IMG/VR virus record: IMGVR_UViG_3300009149_000298
Location: 1 to 23,046 of that record
Direction: 5' to 3' (one strand)
Length of the DNA stretch: 23,046 bases
Origin: a virus
Positions 8,348 through 14,744 of the stretch are shown one piece after another (position 1 is the stretch's first letter; every line of letters starts with the position of its first letter). The notes under the pieces are model-generated. The model saw only the letters and a list, made by a program, of their open reading frames with translations. It was not told where the DNA came from and did not search any database. Both the position numbers and the translations under genes were made by a program.

Positions 8348-8645
8348 ATTTATCCAAAATCACAGAAAACCTTTTATCTCTAAGAATAGGGATAACGATA
8401 TCTAAAAAATTTTCAACATTACATAAAAAAAACCACTTATCATCATCATATTCTATAACTTTGAACAAGGAATCATATTCCTTTACTAATTCAAAATCTA
8501 TACCGATGGTAGTACAAATATCTTTTAATTCCGTGAAACGATCTCTATTAAATTCCAAGTCGGAACTCTTTAGATTTAAAATATTCCCATTGAGAAAATA
8601 ATATTTCTTTTTAATAACTTCATATACTCTTTCTCTCATATCCAT
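8346..8645 (-). CDS. Hypothetical small protein with the shared C-terminal RxKRF motif
   Basis: A 99-aa soluble protein of unknown function on the strand opposite the surrounding virion genes. No catalytic motif, signal peptide or membrane segment is visible. It ends with ILRDKRFSVILDK, a form of the C-terminal motif I-R-E-x-R-[FL]-x-x-[LIF]-[LF] found in five other small proteins of this window. Upstream on the minus strand a TTTG (complement of 8677-8680) lies 19 bases from TATATTAA, a weak match to the host promoter. That would place transcription start almost at the ATG. Confidence 0.7.
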   Translation of the reverse strand: MDMRERVYEVIKKKYYFLNGNILNLKSSDLEFNRDRFTELKDICTTIGIDFELVKEYDSLFKVIEYDDDKWFFLCNVENFLDIVIPILRDKRFSVILDK

Positions 8646-8681
8646 TAAATTAATATAATTAAAAATTACGATTGTGCAAAA

Positions 8682-8702
8682 TTAATATATAACTTATAAA
8701 TA
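8682..8702 (+). promoter_or_regulatory. Candidate late-type promoter element before the gene at 8714
   Basis: TTAATATATAA (8682-8692) is followed by TATAAATA (8695-8702), the exact T4 late-promoter octamer, with the ATG at 8714. In DNA this AT-rich the octamer alone is weak evidence; the position and the shared element add some weight. Confidence 0.35.
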
Positions 8703-8713
8703 ATTTTAAGTGT

Positions 8714-9073
8714 ATGAAATATATAATGTTATTCGAAGATCACTCTAATACCGATACTAACGATTTATGGGTAGTTTTCGCTGGATTGGGGGGTGGATTT
8801 GGTGGAGCTACTGAAATGGGGATATGGAAGGGAAGTAAAGAAGATGCTGAGAGAGAAGCTTACCAAAAATCCATTGAAGAATATGATAGTTACGAAGGGT
8901 CAAATGGTCTGAGAACAATGGAAGAGATAATGGAAGAAGATGATTTAGATGAGGATGATGCTCAAATGACATATAATGATGAGAGAGAGTCTTGGTTAGA
9001 CTACTATGTAGAATTATACGATCCAGAAAAACACGAAACAGATCCAAGCGATCAAAGAAATATTTTAAATTAA
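8714..9073 (+). CDS. Hypothetical acidic protein with MKYxxxFE start
   Basis: A 119-aa protein I cannot assign. The first residues, MKYIMLFED, resemble the starts of other genes here and loosely the T4 capsid-targeting peptide. Next come a glycine-rich segment (FAGLGGGFGGATEMGIWKG) and a strongly acidic C-terminal half (EEIMEEDDLDEDDAQ). The gene is followed after four bases by the gene at 9078, so the two are almost certainly co-transcribed. A virion or internal-protein role is possible but not shown. Confidence 0.7.
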   Translation: MKYIMLFEDHSNTDTNDLWVVFAGLGGGFGGATEMGIWKGSKEDAEREAYQKSIEEYDSYEGSNGLRTMEEIMEEDDLDEDDAQMTYNDERESWLDYYVELYDPEKHETDPSDQRNILN

Positions 9074-9077
9074 ACCT

Positions 9078-9956
9078 ATGCCGCACATACAAAGAACTAA
9101 TGACCAATCACCCAAAGATGGTGACCAATTTACACCAGATGTATTGAAGAAAATGAAAGTTGAAGAACTGGAAAAAGTAAGAATGGAAATGGAAAAAAGA
9201 CTTAAACAAAGAGGTTCTAGTCGTCCAGTCACAACTGGTAATAATTGGTTTGACTCTAAGAAGAACGAGAGAGATTATTTAAATATGGTCAGAGATATTA
9301 TATCTGATAAAATGATGAATGAAGGAAAAATGAATGTTAAATATTTCAATCAATTCATTTTAGAATCAGCAGAAGAGGATTATGACAATGGTACATATAA
9401 AGAACAATTAAGGTCAATGATGGACGCTCTTAAAGAAGTTATAGTATGGATGCAAATTGGTAGAGCTTTCATGAAAAGGATCGAAATTGAAAAGAATTTG
9501 GATAATATGATTAGCCAAATAATGGATGATCTGAAATCTCAAATATCAAGTATAGAGAAGTTAAAAAACGATAGTGATAAGATAGTAAAATCAATTGAAG
9601 AGGGATTCATTAAATACAAAGATGGGATGATAGATAAGGATTTCAAGAAATATCTTAGTTTAGCACTAATACATTCTTTCAATACGATAAAAGAATATAA
9701 AGAAAAAAAGTATAAGGATGAAACTCTATATCCTAATACAAAACCAAATGATTTTGATGAGTCCAATCTAAGTAATAGGGAAGTTAGAGATCTTATCGAT
9801 CAAGCTCTAGATAAAAGAGACTTTGAAGAAGTGAAAAGACTAACCTTTCTACTTAAAGAATCAGTGGATATTGTTGAAGATGATCTAGGTATTGATGTGT
9901 TTAAAAGAATATCAGAAACTTTCATTAGTATTATTATTGATATTTTTAATAAATAA
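9078..9956 (+). CDS. Hypothetical helical protein with UVR-like motif and an internal MNVKYFNQFILES start-like segment
   Basis: A 292-aa, mostly alpha-helical charged protein. The first ~84 residues form a basic region with a coiled-coil-like stretch (EELEKVRMEMEKRLKQRG). From residue 85 the segment MNVKYFNQFILESAEED resembles an N-terminal targeting peptide. Its ATG (9330-9332) is preceded by GAAGGAAAAA, one of the few SD-like stretches here, so a shorter ~208-aa product may also be made. Near residues 236-260 the pattern DQALDKRDFEEVKRLTFLL matches the UVR-type helical hairpin known from UvrB/UvrC, ClpC and McsA. Co-transcribed with the gene at 8714. Function unknown. Confidence 0.7.
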   Translation: MPHIQRTNDQSPKDGDQFTPDVLKKMKVEELEKVRMEMEKRLKQRGSSRPVTTGNNWFDSKKNERDYLNMVRDIISDKMMNEGKMNVKYFNQFILESAEEDYDNGTYKEQLRSMMDALKEVIVWMQIGRAFMKRIEIEKNLDNMISQIMDDLKSQISSIEKLKNDSDKIVKSIEEGFIKYKDGMIDKDFKKYLSLALIHSFNTIKEYKEKKYKDETLYPNTKPNDFDESNLSNREVRDLIDQALDKRDFEEVKRLTFLLKESVDIVEDDLGIDVFKRISETFISIIIDIFNK

Positions 9957-9970
9957 CCAATTTAAATTCT

Positions 9971-9978
9971 TATCTTTG
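9971..9978 (+). promoter_or_regulatory. Host-type -7 box (TATCTTTG) before the nucleotidyltransferase gene
   Basis: TATCTTTG fits TAnnTTTG exactly, 25 bases before the ATG at 10004. A clear TTTG -33 partner is not visible; only a T run lies about 23 bases upstream. Confidence 0.5.
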
Positions 9979-10003
9979 TTTTTAGAAATTAAAAAACATA
10001 AAG

Positions 10004-11011
10004 ATGGGAGGATTATCACTTAAAAATTTACCAGAGGACAAAAAGACTAGAAGATATCATAAAGATGAATACTTTAATCTTTCGGAAGAATTACTCCCGA
10101 AAATTAAAGAAATATTCAACACTGATATTAGTCTAGTAATGTCTTATCATAACAAAGAAACTTTTGGTGATATGGATATTCTTATTCTAAATAAAGGATA
10201 TGATAATATTCCCAAACTAATTCAAGAGTTAGAACCATCAGAAATTAACGGAAATGGTAACGTTTATTCATTTGATTATAAAAATCTACAAATTGACTTA
10301 ATCATGACCGATCCAGAAAACTGGGAAGCATCTAACATCTTCTTTCAATGGGGAGATTTAGGTAACTTAATGGGTAAGTTATTTAATTCATATGGTAATA
10401 TGGATAACTTTATCCTAAAGTATGGATTCGATGGTATGAAAATTAAAATGATTTATAACGGATATAGTAAATACTTATCTTTAACCAAAGACAATAAAAA
10501 AGCTTTTGAATTTTTAGGTCTAGACTTCGAAAGACATAAGGAAGGATTTAATGATCAATTTGAGATGTTTGATTATATCATTGGATCAAAATACTTCTCA
10601 TATGATATCTTCCAATGGGAGAATTTAACTTCTGTTAATAAAAATAGAAATAAAAGAAGACCAGTTTTCATTGAATTTCTCAAATATATTGAGAGTCATA
10701 AAAATATAATTACTTATGACGAGAAAAATGAAATATATTTAGAAAATTTAAGTAGATTTTTTAATATTAATATCAAAGAAGAATACCAAATGTTAGTTGA
10801 TAAGGTTGAATATGATAAATCTATCAGTGATAAATTTGGTGGTAAATATATTATGGAATCATTTAATTTAGAATCTGGTAAGGAATTGGGTAAAATGATG
10901 TTAAATTTTAAAATGGAAATTGAATCTAATAATGGAGATTATAATGATTTTATCAATAATCACTCCCGTGAAGAACTAAAATCCATGTTTAAGAGATTGA
11001 ATAATTTATAA
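10004..11011 (+). CDS. Nucleotidyltransferase of the DNA polymerase X/beta type
   Basis: A 335-aa protein whose first third is a polymerase-X-type palm. The stretch SYHNKETFGDMDILIL (residues 47-62) follows the family signature GSYRRGKETxGDIDIL, with D56 and D58 as metal ligands. The third carboxylate would be D98 in LQIDLI. WEASNIFFQWGDLGN then takes the place of the family segment around the FTGS loop. Unlike true Pol X enzymes, no N-terminal helix-hairpin-helix 8-kDa domain is present. The C-terminal ~170 residues are not recognised. It could be a repair polymerase or a terminal/RNA nucleotidyltransferase; the sequence does not suggest a CCA-adding enzyme. The rnpA gene follows after 13 bases, so both probably share the promoter near 9971. 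Confidence 0.72.
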   Translation: MGGLSLKNLPEDKKTRRYHKDEYFNLSEELLPKIKEIFNTDISLVMSYHNKETFGDMDILILNKGYDNIPKLIQELEPSEINGNGNVYSFDYKNLQIDLIMTDPENWEASNIFFQWGDLGNLMGKLFNSYGNMDNFILKYGFDGMKIKMIYNGYSKYLSLTKDNKKAFEFLGLDFERHKEGFNDQFEMFDYIIGSKYFSYDIFQWENLTSVNKNRNKRRPVFIEFLKYIESHKNIITYDEKNEIYLENLSRFFNINIKEEYQMLVDKVEYDKSISDKFGGKYIMESFNLESGKELGKMMLNFKMEIESNNGDYNDFINNHSREELKSMFKRLNNL

Positions 11012-11024
11012 TAAATAGAAACGA

Positions 11025-11327
11025 ATGAAAAATACGATAAAATCTATAAAAGAAATAGACTCTGTTTTCAGAGGTAAGACTGTTGTTGGCAAATCCGTTT
11101 TGATTAAATATTCAGATAGTGATTCATTAAAATATTTAGTTACAGCTCCAATTAAAACATGGAAGAGAGCGGTTGATAGAAATAGAATCAAGAGACTTAT
11201 GAGGGAATCCATAAGAGGAATAGAGATACCTAAGAATATAGCATTTGTTTATATCGATAAGGAAATCCGATCCTTGGTGGAAATAAAAAAGGATATCGAA
11301 ATTATTTTAAAAAAAATTAAGTATTAA
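11025..11327 (+). CDS. rnpA: Ribonuclease P protein component (phage-borne RnpA)
   Basis: RnpA is the protein cofactor of RNase P, which binds the catalytic RNA and removes 5' leaders from pre-tRNAs. The 100-aa protein carries the hallmark RNR motif: KRAVDRNRIKRLMRESIR at residues 47-64, with R52, N53, R54, K56, R57 and R60 as expected RNA contacts. The N-terminal part (IKEIDSVFRGKTVVGKSVLI) matches the first helix and strand of the family. The KRAVDRNRIKRL form is close to Bacteroidota RnpA, which suggests capture from a host. It is slightly short for the family (about 110-130 aa). Expressed behind the nucleotidyltransferase gene and closed by an 18-bp palindromic terminator. No RNase P RNA gene is seen in the window, so it presumably pairs with host or distant phage RNA. 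Confidence 0.88.
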   Translation: MKNTIKSIKEIDSVFRGKTVVGKSVLIKYSDSDSLKYLVTAPIKTWKRAVDRNRIKRLMRESIRGIEIPKNIAFVYIDKEIRSLVEIKKDIEIILKKIKY

Positions 11328-11334
11328 TATAATA

Positions 11335-11372
11335 AATAAACCCCTTTATAATAGATTATAAAGGGGTTTATT
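11335..11372 (+). terminator. Bidirectional terminator after rnpA (18-bp perfect palindrome)
   Basis: The arms 11335-11352 and 11355-11372 are perfectly complementary around a two-base centre. The core is CCCCTTTATAA / TTATAAAGGGG, with TTTATT after it. It separates rnpA from the convergent minus-strand gene at 11378. Confidence 0.88.
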
Positions 11373-11377
11373 GATAT

Positions 11378-11626
11378 TTAAATATCCATCTTTAATTGAG
11401 TTCCACTTTTAGGAGGAGTCGTTTTCGGATCTATAACTACCTTAGCCATTTCCTCAGAAAGTGATATCAAATAATTTTGAACATCAGTACCTTCTTCGAT
11501 ATCGTAACCAAGTGAATTCAATAAATCATTCACTTTGAAATAGATCTTGTCAGATAGATCTATATAACTATCATGTATCTTGTTCTCATCAATAGCATAT
11601 TGAGTAAATTTCTTAATACCACTCAT
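11378..11626 (-). CDS. Hypothetical small protein
   Basis: An 82-aa protein of unknown function. The start MSGIKKFTQYAIDENK loosely resembles the short N-terminal FxxF/YxxE signature of nearby genes. The body looks helical (DLSDKIYFKVNDLLNSLGY). The C-terminus is polar and proline-containing (DPKTTPPKSGTQLK). It starts nine bases after the stop of the gene at 11636-12109 and is therefore the second gene of a two-gene minus-strand unit. That unit ends at the bidirectional terminator. Confidence 0.7.
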   Translation of the reverse strand: MSGIKKFTQYAIDENKIHDSYIDLSDKIYFKVNDLLNSLGYDIEEGTDVQNYLISLSEEMAKVVIDPKTTPPKSGTQLKMDI

Positions 11627-11635
11627 AAAGACAAT

Positions 11636-12109
11636 TTATTTCTTTTTAGATTTAACACCTTTAGTGTTTTTCTCAGCAGATTTCTTTAACTCACTTCTTT
11701 TCGATACTTTATCAGCGTTCATCTCTTTAGATTTAGCCTCAAGATCTTTTTTAATTTCTTTAGCTTCATCAGAAGTTAAATCAACATAAAAATGAGGTAC
11801 AAGTTCATTACCATATAAATAATCTTTAACCTTAATAGATTTAAGTTTAAATTCTTTATCGTTCTGTAAAACATTAATAGCTGAATCTACATTATCTGAT
11901 GTGAAACCAGCATCTTTAAGGTATTTCTTAATAGAAGATAATGGATAGATACCTTTAACATCTGGATAACTTTTAGAATAATCATTATAGTGTTTATCAG
12001 ATGGTTTTCCTCTATCTGATATCTTAGGCTTTTTCTTAAGCATTTTCTTCAATTCGGCAACACAATCATCTTTCTTAGATTCAGTGATGAATTCAGTATA
12101 TTTTAACAT
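11636..12109 (-). CDS. Lysine-rich protein with T4 capsid-targeting-like N-terminus; candidate internal (capsid) protein
   Basis: A 157-aa, very basic protein. The N-terminus MLKYTEFITESKKDD closely resembles the ten-residue capsid targeting peptide of T4 internal protein III (MKTYQEFIAE, known). That peptide is cut after the Glu by the prohead protease; the equivalent cut here would follow E10 in FITE. The remainder is Lys/Asp/Ser rich, with a middle segment (YPLSSIKKYLKDAGF) that looks folded and a basic tail ending in TKGVKSKKK, fitting a DNA-associated internal protein. It has its own upstream AT-only promoter-like element on the minus strand. The internal-protein role is inference. Confidence 0.7.
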   Translation of the reverse strand: MLKYTEFITESKKDDCVAELKKMLKKKPKISDRGKPSDKHYNDYSKSYPDVKGIYPLSSIKKYLKDAGFTSDNVDSAINVLQNDKEFKLKSIKVKDYLYGNELVPHFYVDLTSDEAKEIKKDLEAKSKEMNADKVSKRSELKKSAEKNTKGVKSKKK

Positions 12110-12139
12110 AATTATAAAAATATTTTTTATTTCTTTTAG

Positions 12140-12150
12140 TATATATAAAA
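12140..12150 (-). promoter_or_regulatory. Candidate late-type promoter element, minus strand
   Basis: On the minus strand TTTTATATATA lies 30 bases before the ATG at 12109. It is back to back with a plus-strand copy at 12172-12183, so the 93-base gap holds two divergent elements. Confidence 0.4.
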
Positions 12151-12171
12151 CTTTTACTACGGAAATATAAC

Positions 12172-12183
12172 TTTTAATATATA
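12172..12183 (+). promoter_or_regulatory. Candidate late-type promoter element, plus strand
   Basis: TTTTAATATATA lies 19 bases before the ATG at 12203, inside the palindrome TTAATATATATTAA. It is the same element type as before sheath and tube. Confidence 0.4.
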
Positions 12184-12202
12184 TTAAAAATAAACTTATT
12201 CT

Positions 12203-12955
12203 ATGTTATCTAACTTACTAAAGGGTCTTTTCAACAGAAAATCATTAACAGAGCTTAATTTGAAAAAATTACCATCTCAAGGTCTTTTTTATTCTGATGA
12301 ATTCAAGATCTCAATAAAGAAAGCTGATGTAGATGGTATAATCTATTATAAACACAATTATAAGGACGACCCACTAAGTGTTATATGGTTGATAAAAAAG
12401 ATAGTAAAGAATAATATACACTTAACTAAAGGATATAAGTTCGAGGATATATCATCCATTGATATAGTCTTTATATTTTTAGAAATCGTAAAATTAACAA
12501 CTAATAATGATATAATTATGATCCATACAGATGATGTCGTAACATTTGATTCCGACCACTTTAATTATTTTAATATAGATAAAGATCTTATGGATAAATA
12601 TGATAGAGATAAAAAGGAGTTTGTTATTGATGATTTCAGATTTAAATTACCGACAATTGGAGTTGAAGGATCAGTAACTAAATTTATAACTGAGAGTGCT
12701 TCATTAGGAACATTATCAGAATTTAGTGATAAGTCATACGATTTCATGTATTTTCTTGGTGATAGAACAGATCTATCATATGACGATATTGTTAATCTAA
12801 TAACAATATTCAATGATGAATTGGGTGATAAAGAGATGGAAACTATATCGAATATAATGGAGAATTTTTCACCATTCAATAAATATACTTTGAAGAGTGA
12901 TAGTGGTAGAATACTAGATGTCGGGAAACTTGACCTTTCTAAGATTTGGGATTAA
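12203..12955 (+). CDS. Baseplate-hub-like protein (T4 gp26-type family)
   Basis: A 250-aa protein with the characteristic opening KLPSQGLFYSDEFKISIKKA (about residues 21-40). This LPSxGxFY...IxIKKA pattern belongs to the T4-type baseplate gp26 family. The rest is consistent with that family: an alternating helix/strand pattern, then FKLPTIGVEGSVTKFI and a helical C-terminal half. It is distantly related in its opening to the protein at 7128-8102 but lacks the cysteines. The last 17 bases overlap the end of the convergent gene on the other strand, so no terminator separates them. Probably a baseplate hub or hub-assembly component; the exact T4 counterpart is not certain. Confidence 0.65.
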   Translation: MLSNLLKGLFNRKSLTELNLKKLPSQGLFYSDEFKISIKKADVDGIIYYKHNYKDDPLSVIWLIKKIVKNNIHLTKGYKFEDISSIDIVFIFLEIVKLTTNNDIIMIHTDDVVTFDSDHFNYFNIDKDLMDKYDRDKKEFVIDDFRFKLPTIGVEGSVTKFITESASLGTLSEFSDKSYDFMYFLGDRTDLSYDDIVNLITIFNDELGDKEMETISNIMENFSPFNKYTLKSDSGRILDVGKLDLSKIWD

Positions 12956-13313
12956 ATGATGTTGGGAAATAGTTTTTTAATTTATTTGTCTCACCAAACA
13001 ACGTTTTAAACCTTTCCTCCCTTTCCTGTCTGATATAAAAATCTCTAATATCTTCATAATCATCATAGTATCCATCAGGTCTACAGAATTCACATAAACA
13101 ATGACGAGAAGATCTATAAGTGAAATCACAAATTTCATCTTCCACATATCTTATCGAAGAGTATCTTAATTTATATGATACATTTCCTTTATTTACATAT
13201 TGATAAACACTCAAAATATAATCACAATTAATATGTTCTTTCATTTGATTTAAGAACCATCTATCAAGATCCCTAATTAAAATCTCTTTCTTATTTCTAT
13301 TATCTCTTTTCAT
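12939..13313 (-). CDS. Hypothetical protein with CxCxxC cluster and RxERF motif
   Basis: A 124-aa protein of unknown function, third and last gene of the minus-strand unit that begins with the RNA ligase. It is basic at the N-terminus (MKRDNRNKKEIL) and has a cysteine cluster CLCEFC at about residues 70-75. With the nearby His or the earlier Cys this could hold a zinc ion. An acidic tyrosine-rich stretch follows (DGYYDDYEDIRDFY). The motif REERFKTLF (about residues 99-107) is a form of the C-terminal motif shared by six small proteins here, but a ~17-residue tail follows it. Its start overlaps the upstream gene by 14 bases and its end overlaps the convergent baseplate-like gene. Confidence 0.7.
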   Translation of the reverse strand: MKRDNRNKKEILIRDLDRWFLNQMKEHINCDYILSVYQYVNKGNVSYKLRYSSIRYVEDEICDFTYRSSRHCLCEFCRPDGYYDDYEDIRDFYIRQEREERFKTLFGETNKLKNYFPTSFNPKS

Positions 13314-13641
13314 CTAAAAAATTTGATAGTCTTTTTTCCCTAATTAAGATCAATAATTCGGTATTAACAAAGTTATATAATTCCACAAAATGAGAAGACC
13401 AACTATTTTTAAATTCGATATGTGGAACACTAAATGGGAATATCAGTATGGTTTTATAACCCAAATTGAATCTTATTATTTCCAAATTATCGATATCGTT
13501 ACGAATGGAAATATTGTTATCATCTATAAATACAGAACTAGAAATATTAACAGAACTTAAATATTCTGATATTATACCAACTCCAATATTTACAACCCTA
13601 TCAAATTCACTATCATTAAATTTAACTCTTCTCATATTCAA
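13300..13641 (-). CDS. Hypothetical protein with C-terminal REKRL motif
   Basis: A 113-aa protein of unknown function, middle gene of the RNA-ligase unit. It follows the ligase gene by six bases and overlaps the next start by 14. The body is beta-rich and hydrophobic in parts (KTILIFPFSVPHIEF) without a clear membrane helix. The C-terminus ILIREKRLSNFLDEKR carries the recurrent motif I-R-E-x-R-[FL]-x-x-[LIF]-[LF]. Tight coupling suggests it is made together with the ligase. Confidence 0.7.
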   Translation of the reverse strand: MNMRRVKFNDSEFDRVVNIGVGIISEYLSSVNISSSVFIDDNNISIRNDIDNLEIIRFNLGYKTILIFPFSVPHIEFKNSWSSHFVELYNFVNTELLILIREKRLSNFLDEKR

Positions 13642-13647
13642 ATAAAA

Positions 13648-14277
13648 TCATATCATATCTTCACTAACAGCGTTTTCACCAAACTCCCCTCTCAACCTAT
13701 CAATCCAATCATTTGTCTTTATTTTGGATATCCAAACGATATCATTACCCTTTGTTTTACGAACACCTTTAGCCATAACACCTTCCTTTAATCCATAGAC
13801 ATTATCTTTAACATTATTGATAAAATTAACATCAAGAATCCCTTTATATACTAAATCTGGAATGTGTAAATGTGAGAAATTTGATACAAAATCTTTGGGA
13901 GATATGAACCCCTTTTGGAATTGAACTATGTCAAATATAACAACATCCATCTCATCATTCTCATCATGTAATCCAGCAAATGAGTTTTCACCTAAATATT
14001 CCCCGAAAACAGTAAATGTTCTAGAATTTTTATATATCTTCTCAGTTCTGAAAATTTTATCTAACTCATCACCATATTTATCTAGAAAAATCGGTATAGA
14101 CTTACCGAACTGAGAATGATTTTCATCTATCATAGTTTTCCTAGTTCCAAATTTATACCAACCCCTCTTAGGGGACCACTCAAATCTTATATTACTACCA
14201 TCTAACTTATCAAAGGCATAAATATTCTCACCCAAAATGGATTCTGTCCAATAATTTAATTTAGGGTATTGTTTCAT
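13648..14277 (-). CDS. Minimal RNA ligase (Rnl2-like nucleotidyltransferase domain)
   Basis: Probably an ATP-dependent RNA ligase that seals RNA nicks, for example tRNAs cut by host defence nucleases. All nucleotidyltransferase motifs are visible: motif I KLDGSN with K24 as AMP-accepting lysine, motif III VFGEYLGE, motif IV EGVMAKG, and motif V WISKIKT. At 209 aa it is close to the bare catalytic domain. T4 Rnl2 has 334 aa with a C-terminal domain for nick recognition (known), which seems absent here. A DNA ligase is less likely because no OB-fold domain follows. First gene of a three-gene minus-strand unit with a host-type promoter (14285-14315), divergent from the NusG unit. Confidence 0.82.
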   Translation of the reverse strand: MKQYPKLNYWTESILGENIYAFDKLDGSNIRFEWSPKRGWYKFGTRKTMIDENHSQFGKSIPIFLDKYGDELDKIFRTEKIYKNSRTFTVFGEYLGENSFAGLHDENDEMDVVIFDIVQFQKGFISPKDFVSNFSHLHIPDLVYKGILDVNFINNVKDNVYGLKEGVMAKGVRKTKGNDIVWISKIKTNDWIDRLRGEFGENAVSEDMI

Positions 14278-14284
14278 AATAATT

Positions 14285-14315
14285 CTAATTTACTAATATT
14301 ATAGAGACATCCAAA
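14285..14315 (-). promoter_or_regulatory. Host-type promoter for the RNA ligase unit
   Basis: On the minus strand TTTG (complement of 14312-14315) is followed after 19 bases by TAAATTAG (complement of 14285-14292). It has one mismatch to TAnnTTTG and ideal spacing. Confidence 0.6.
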
Positions 14316-14319
14316 AATT

Positions 14320-14350
14320 TTTGAGATATGATTTTAAATTATTATATTTG
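14320..14350 (+). promoter_or_regulatory. Host-type promoter for the 14383-15720 unit
   Basis: TTTG (14320-14323), 19 bases, then TATATTTG (14343-14350): a perfect Bacteroidota sigma-A match, 32 bases before the ATG at 14383. Its -33 box and that of the divergent ligase promoter are the two ends of the palindrome CAAAAATTTTTG (14312-14323). Confidence 0.75.
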
Positions 14351-14382
14351 TAGAAAGTATAATTAAAAATCAAATTGAATTA

Positions 14383-14736
14383 ATGATAGAAAACGGGTTA
14401 AATATTAAAGGTTTCGTGAAATATAAAGGAGATTTCAATATAGAAAATTTTTACGATTCCAACAGATTTAAAAACACTAGAGTAGATAGAGAATTCCTTA
14501 CTAAATTAATAAATATTCACATAGGATATGTTAAAGAGGAATCAAAAAACCCATTTGATGGAATCTTAAAAGTCCCTGTATTATATAGATTTGAGGTTAG
14601 AAAATACATAAATGGGAATTTAAGGTATTTTAAAAATACAGCATTTGTTAAGAATGGAGTTTTTGAATGGAAGATTTTATCTAGACAGACTAAAACTTAT
14701 AACGAAAAGTATGATATACTCATGAGTAATCCATAA
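14383..14736 (+). CDS. Hypothetical protein, first gene of the NusG unit
   Basis: A 117-aa protein I do not recognise. It looks alpha/beta with several basic and aromatic residues, for example YRFEVRKYINGNLRYFKN (about residues 69-86). No signal peptide, membrane helix or catalytic motif is seen. It follows a very good host-type promoter and precedes the clamp-loader-like gene by eight bases, so it is expressed together with the replication and transcription genes of this unit. Confidence 0.7.
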   Translation: MIENGLNIKGFVKYKGDFNIENFYDSNRFKNTRVDREFLTKLINIHIGYVKEESKNPFDGILKVPVLYRFEVRKYINGNLRYFKNTAFVKNGVFEWKILSRQTKTYNEKYDILMSNP

Positions 14737-14744
14737 TATTATAT

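Noticed and set aside
7787-9107. Minus-strand ORFs 7787-8158 and 8808-9107
   Set aside because: They are antisense to well-supported plus-strand genes and their translations carry no recognisable protein pattern.
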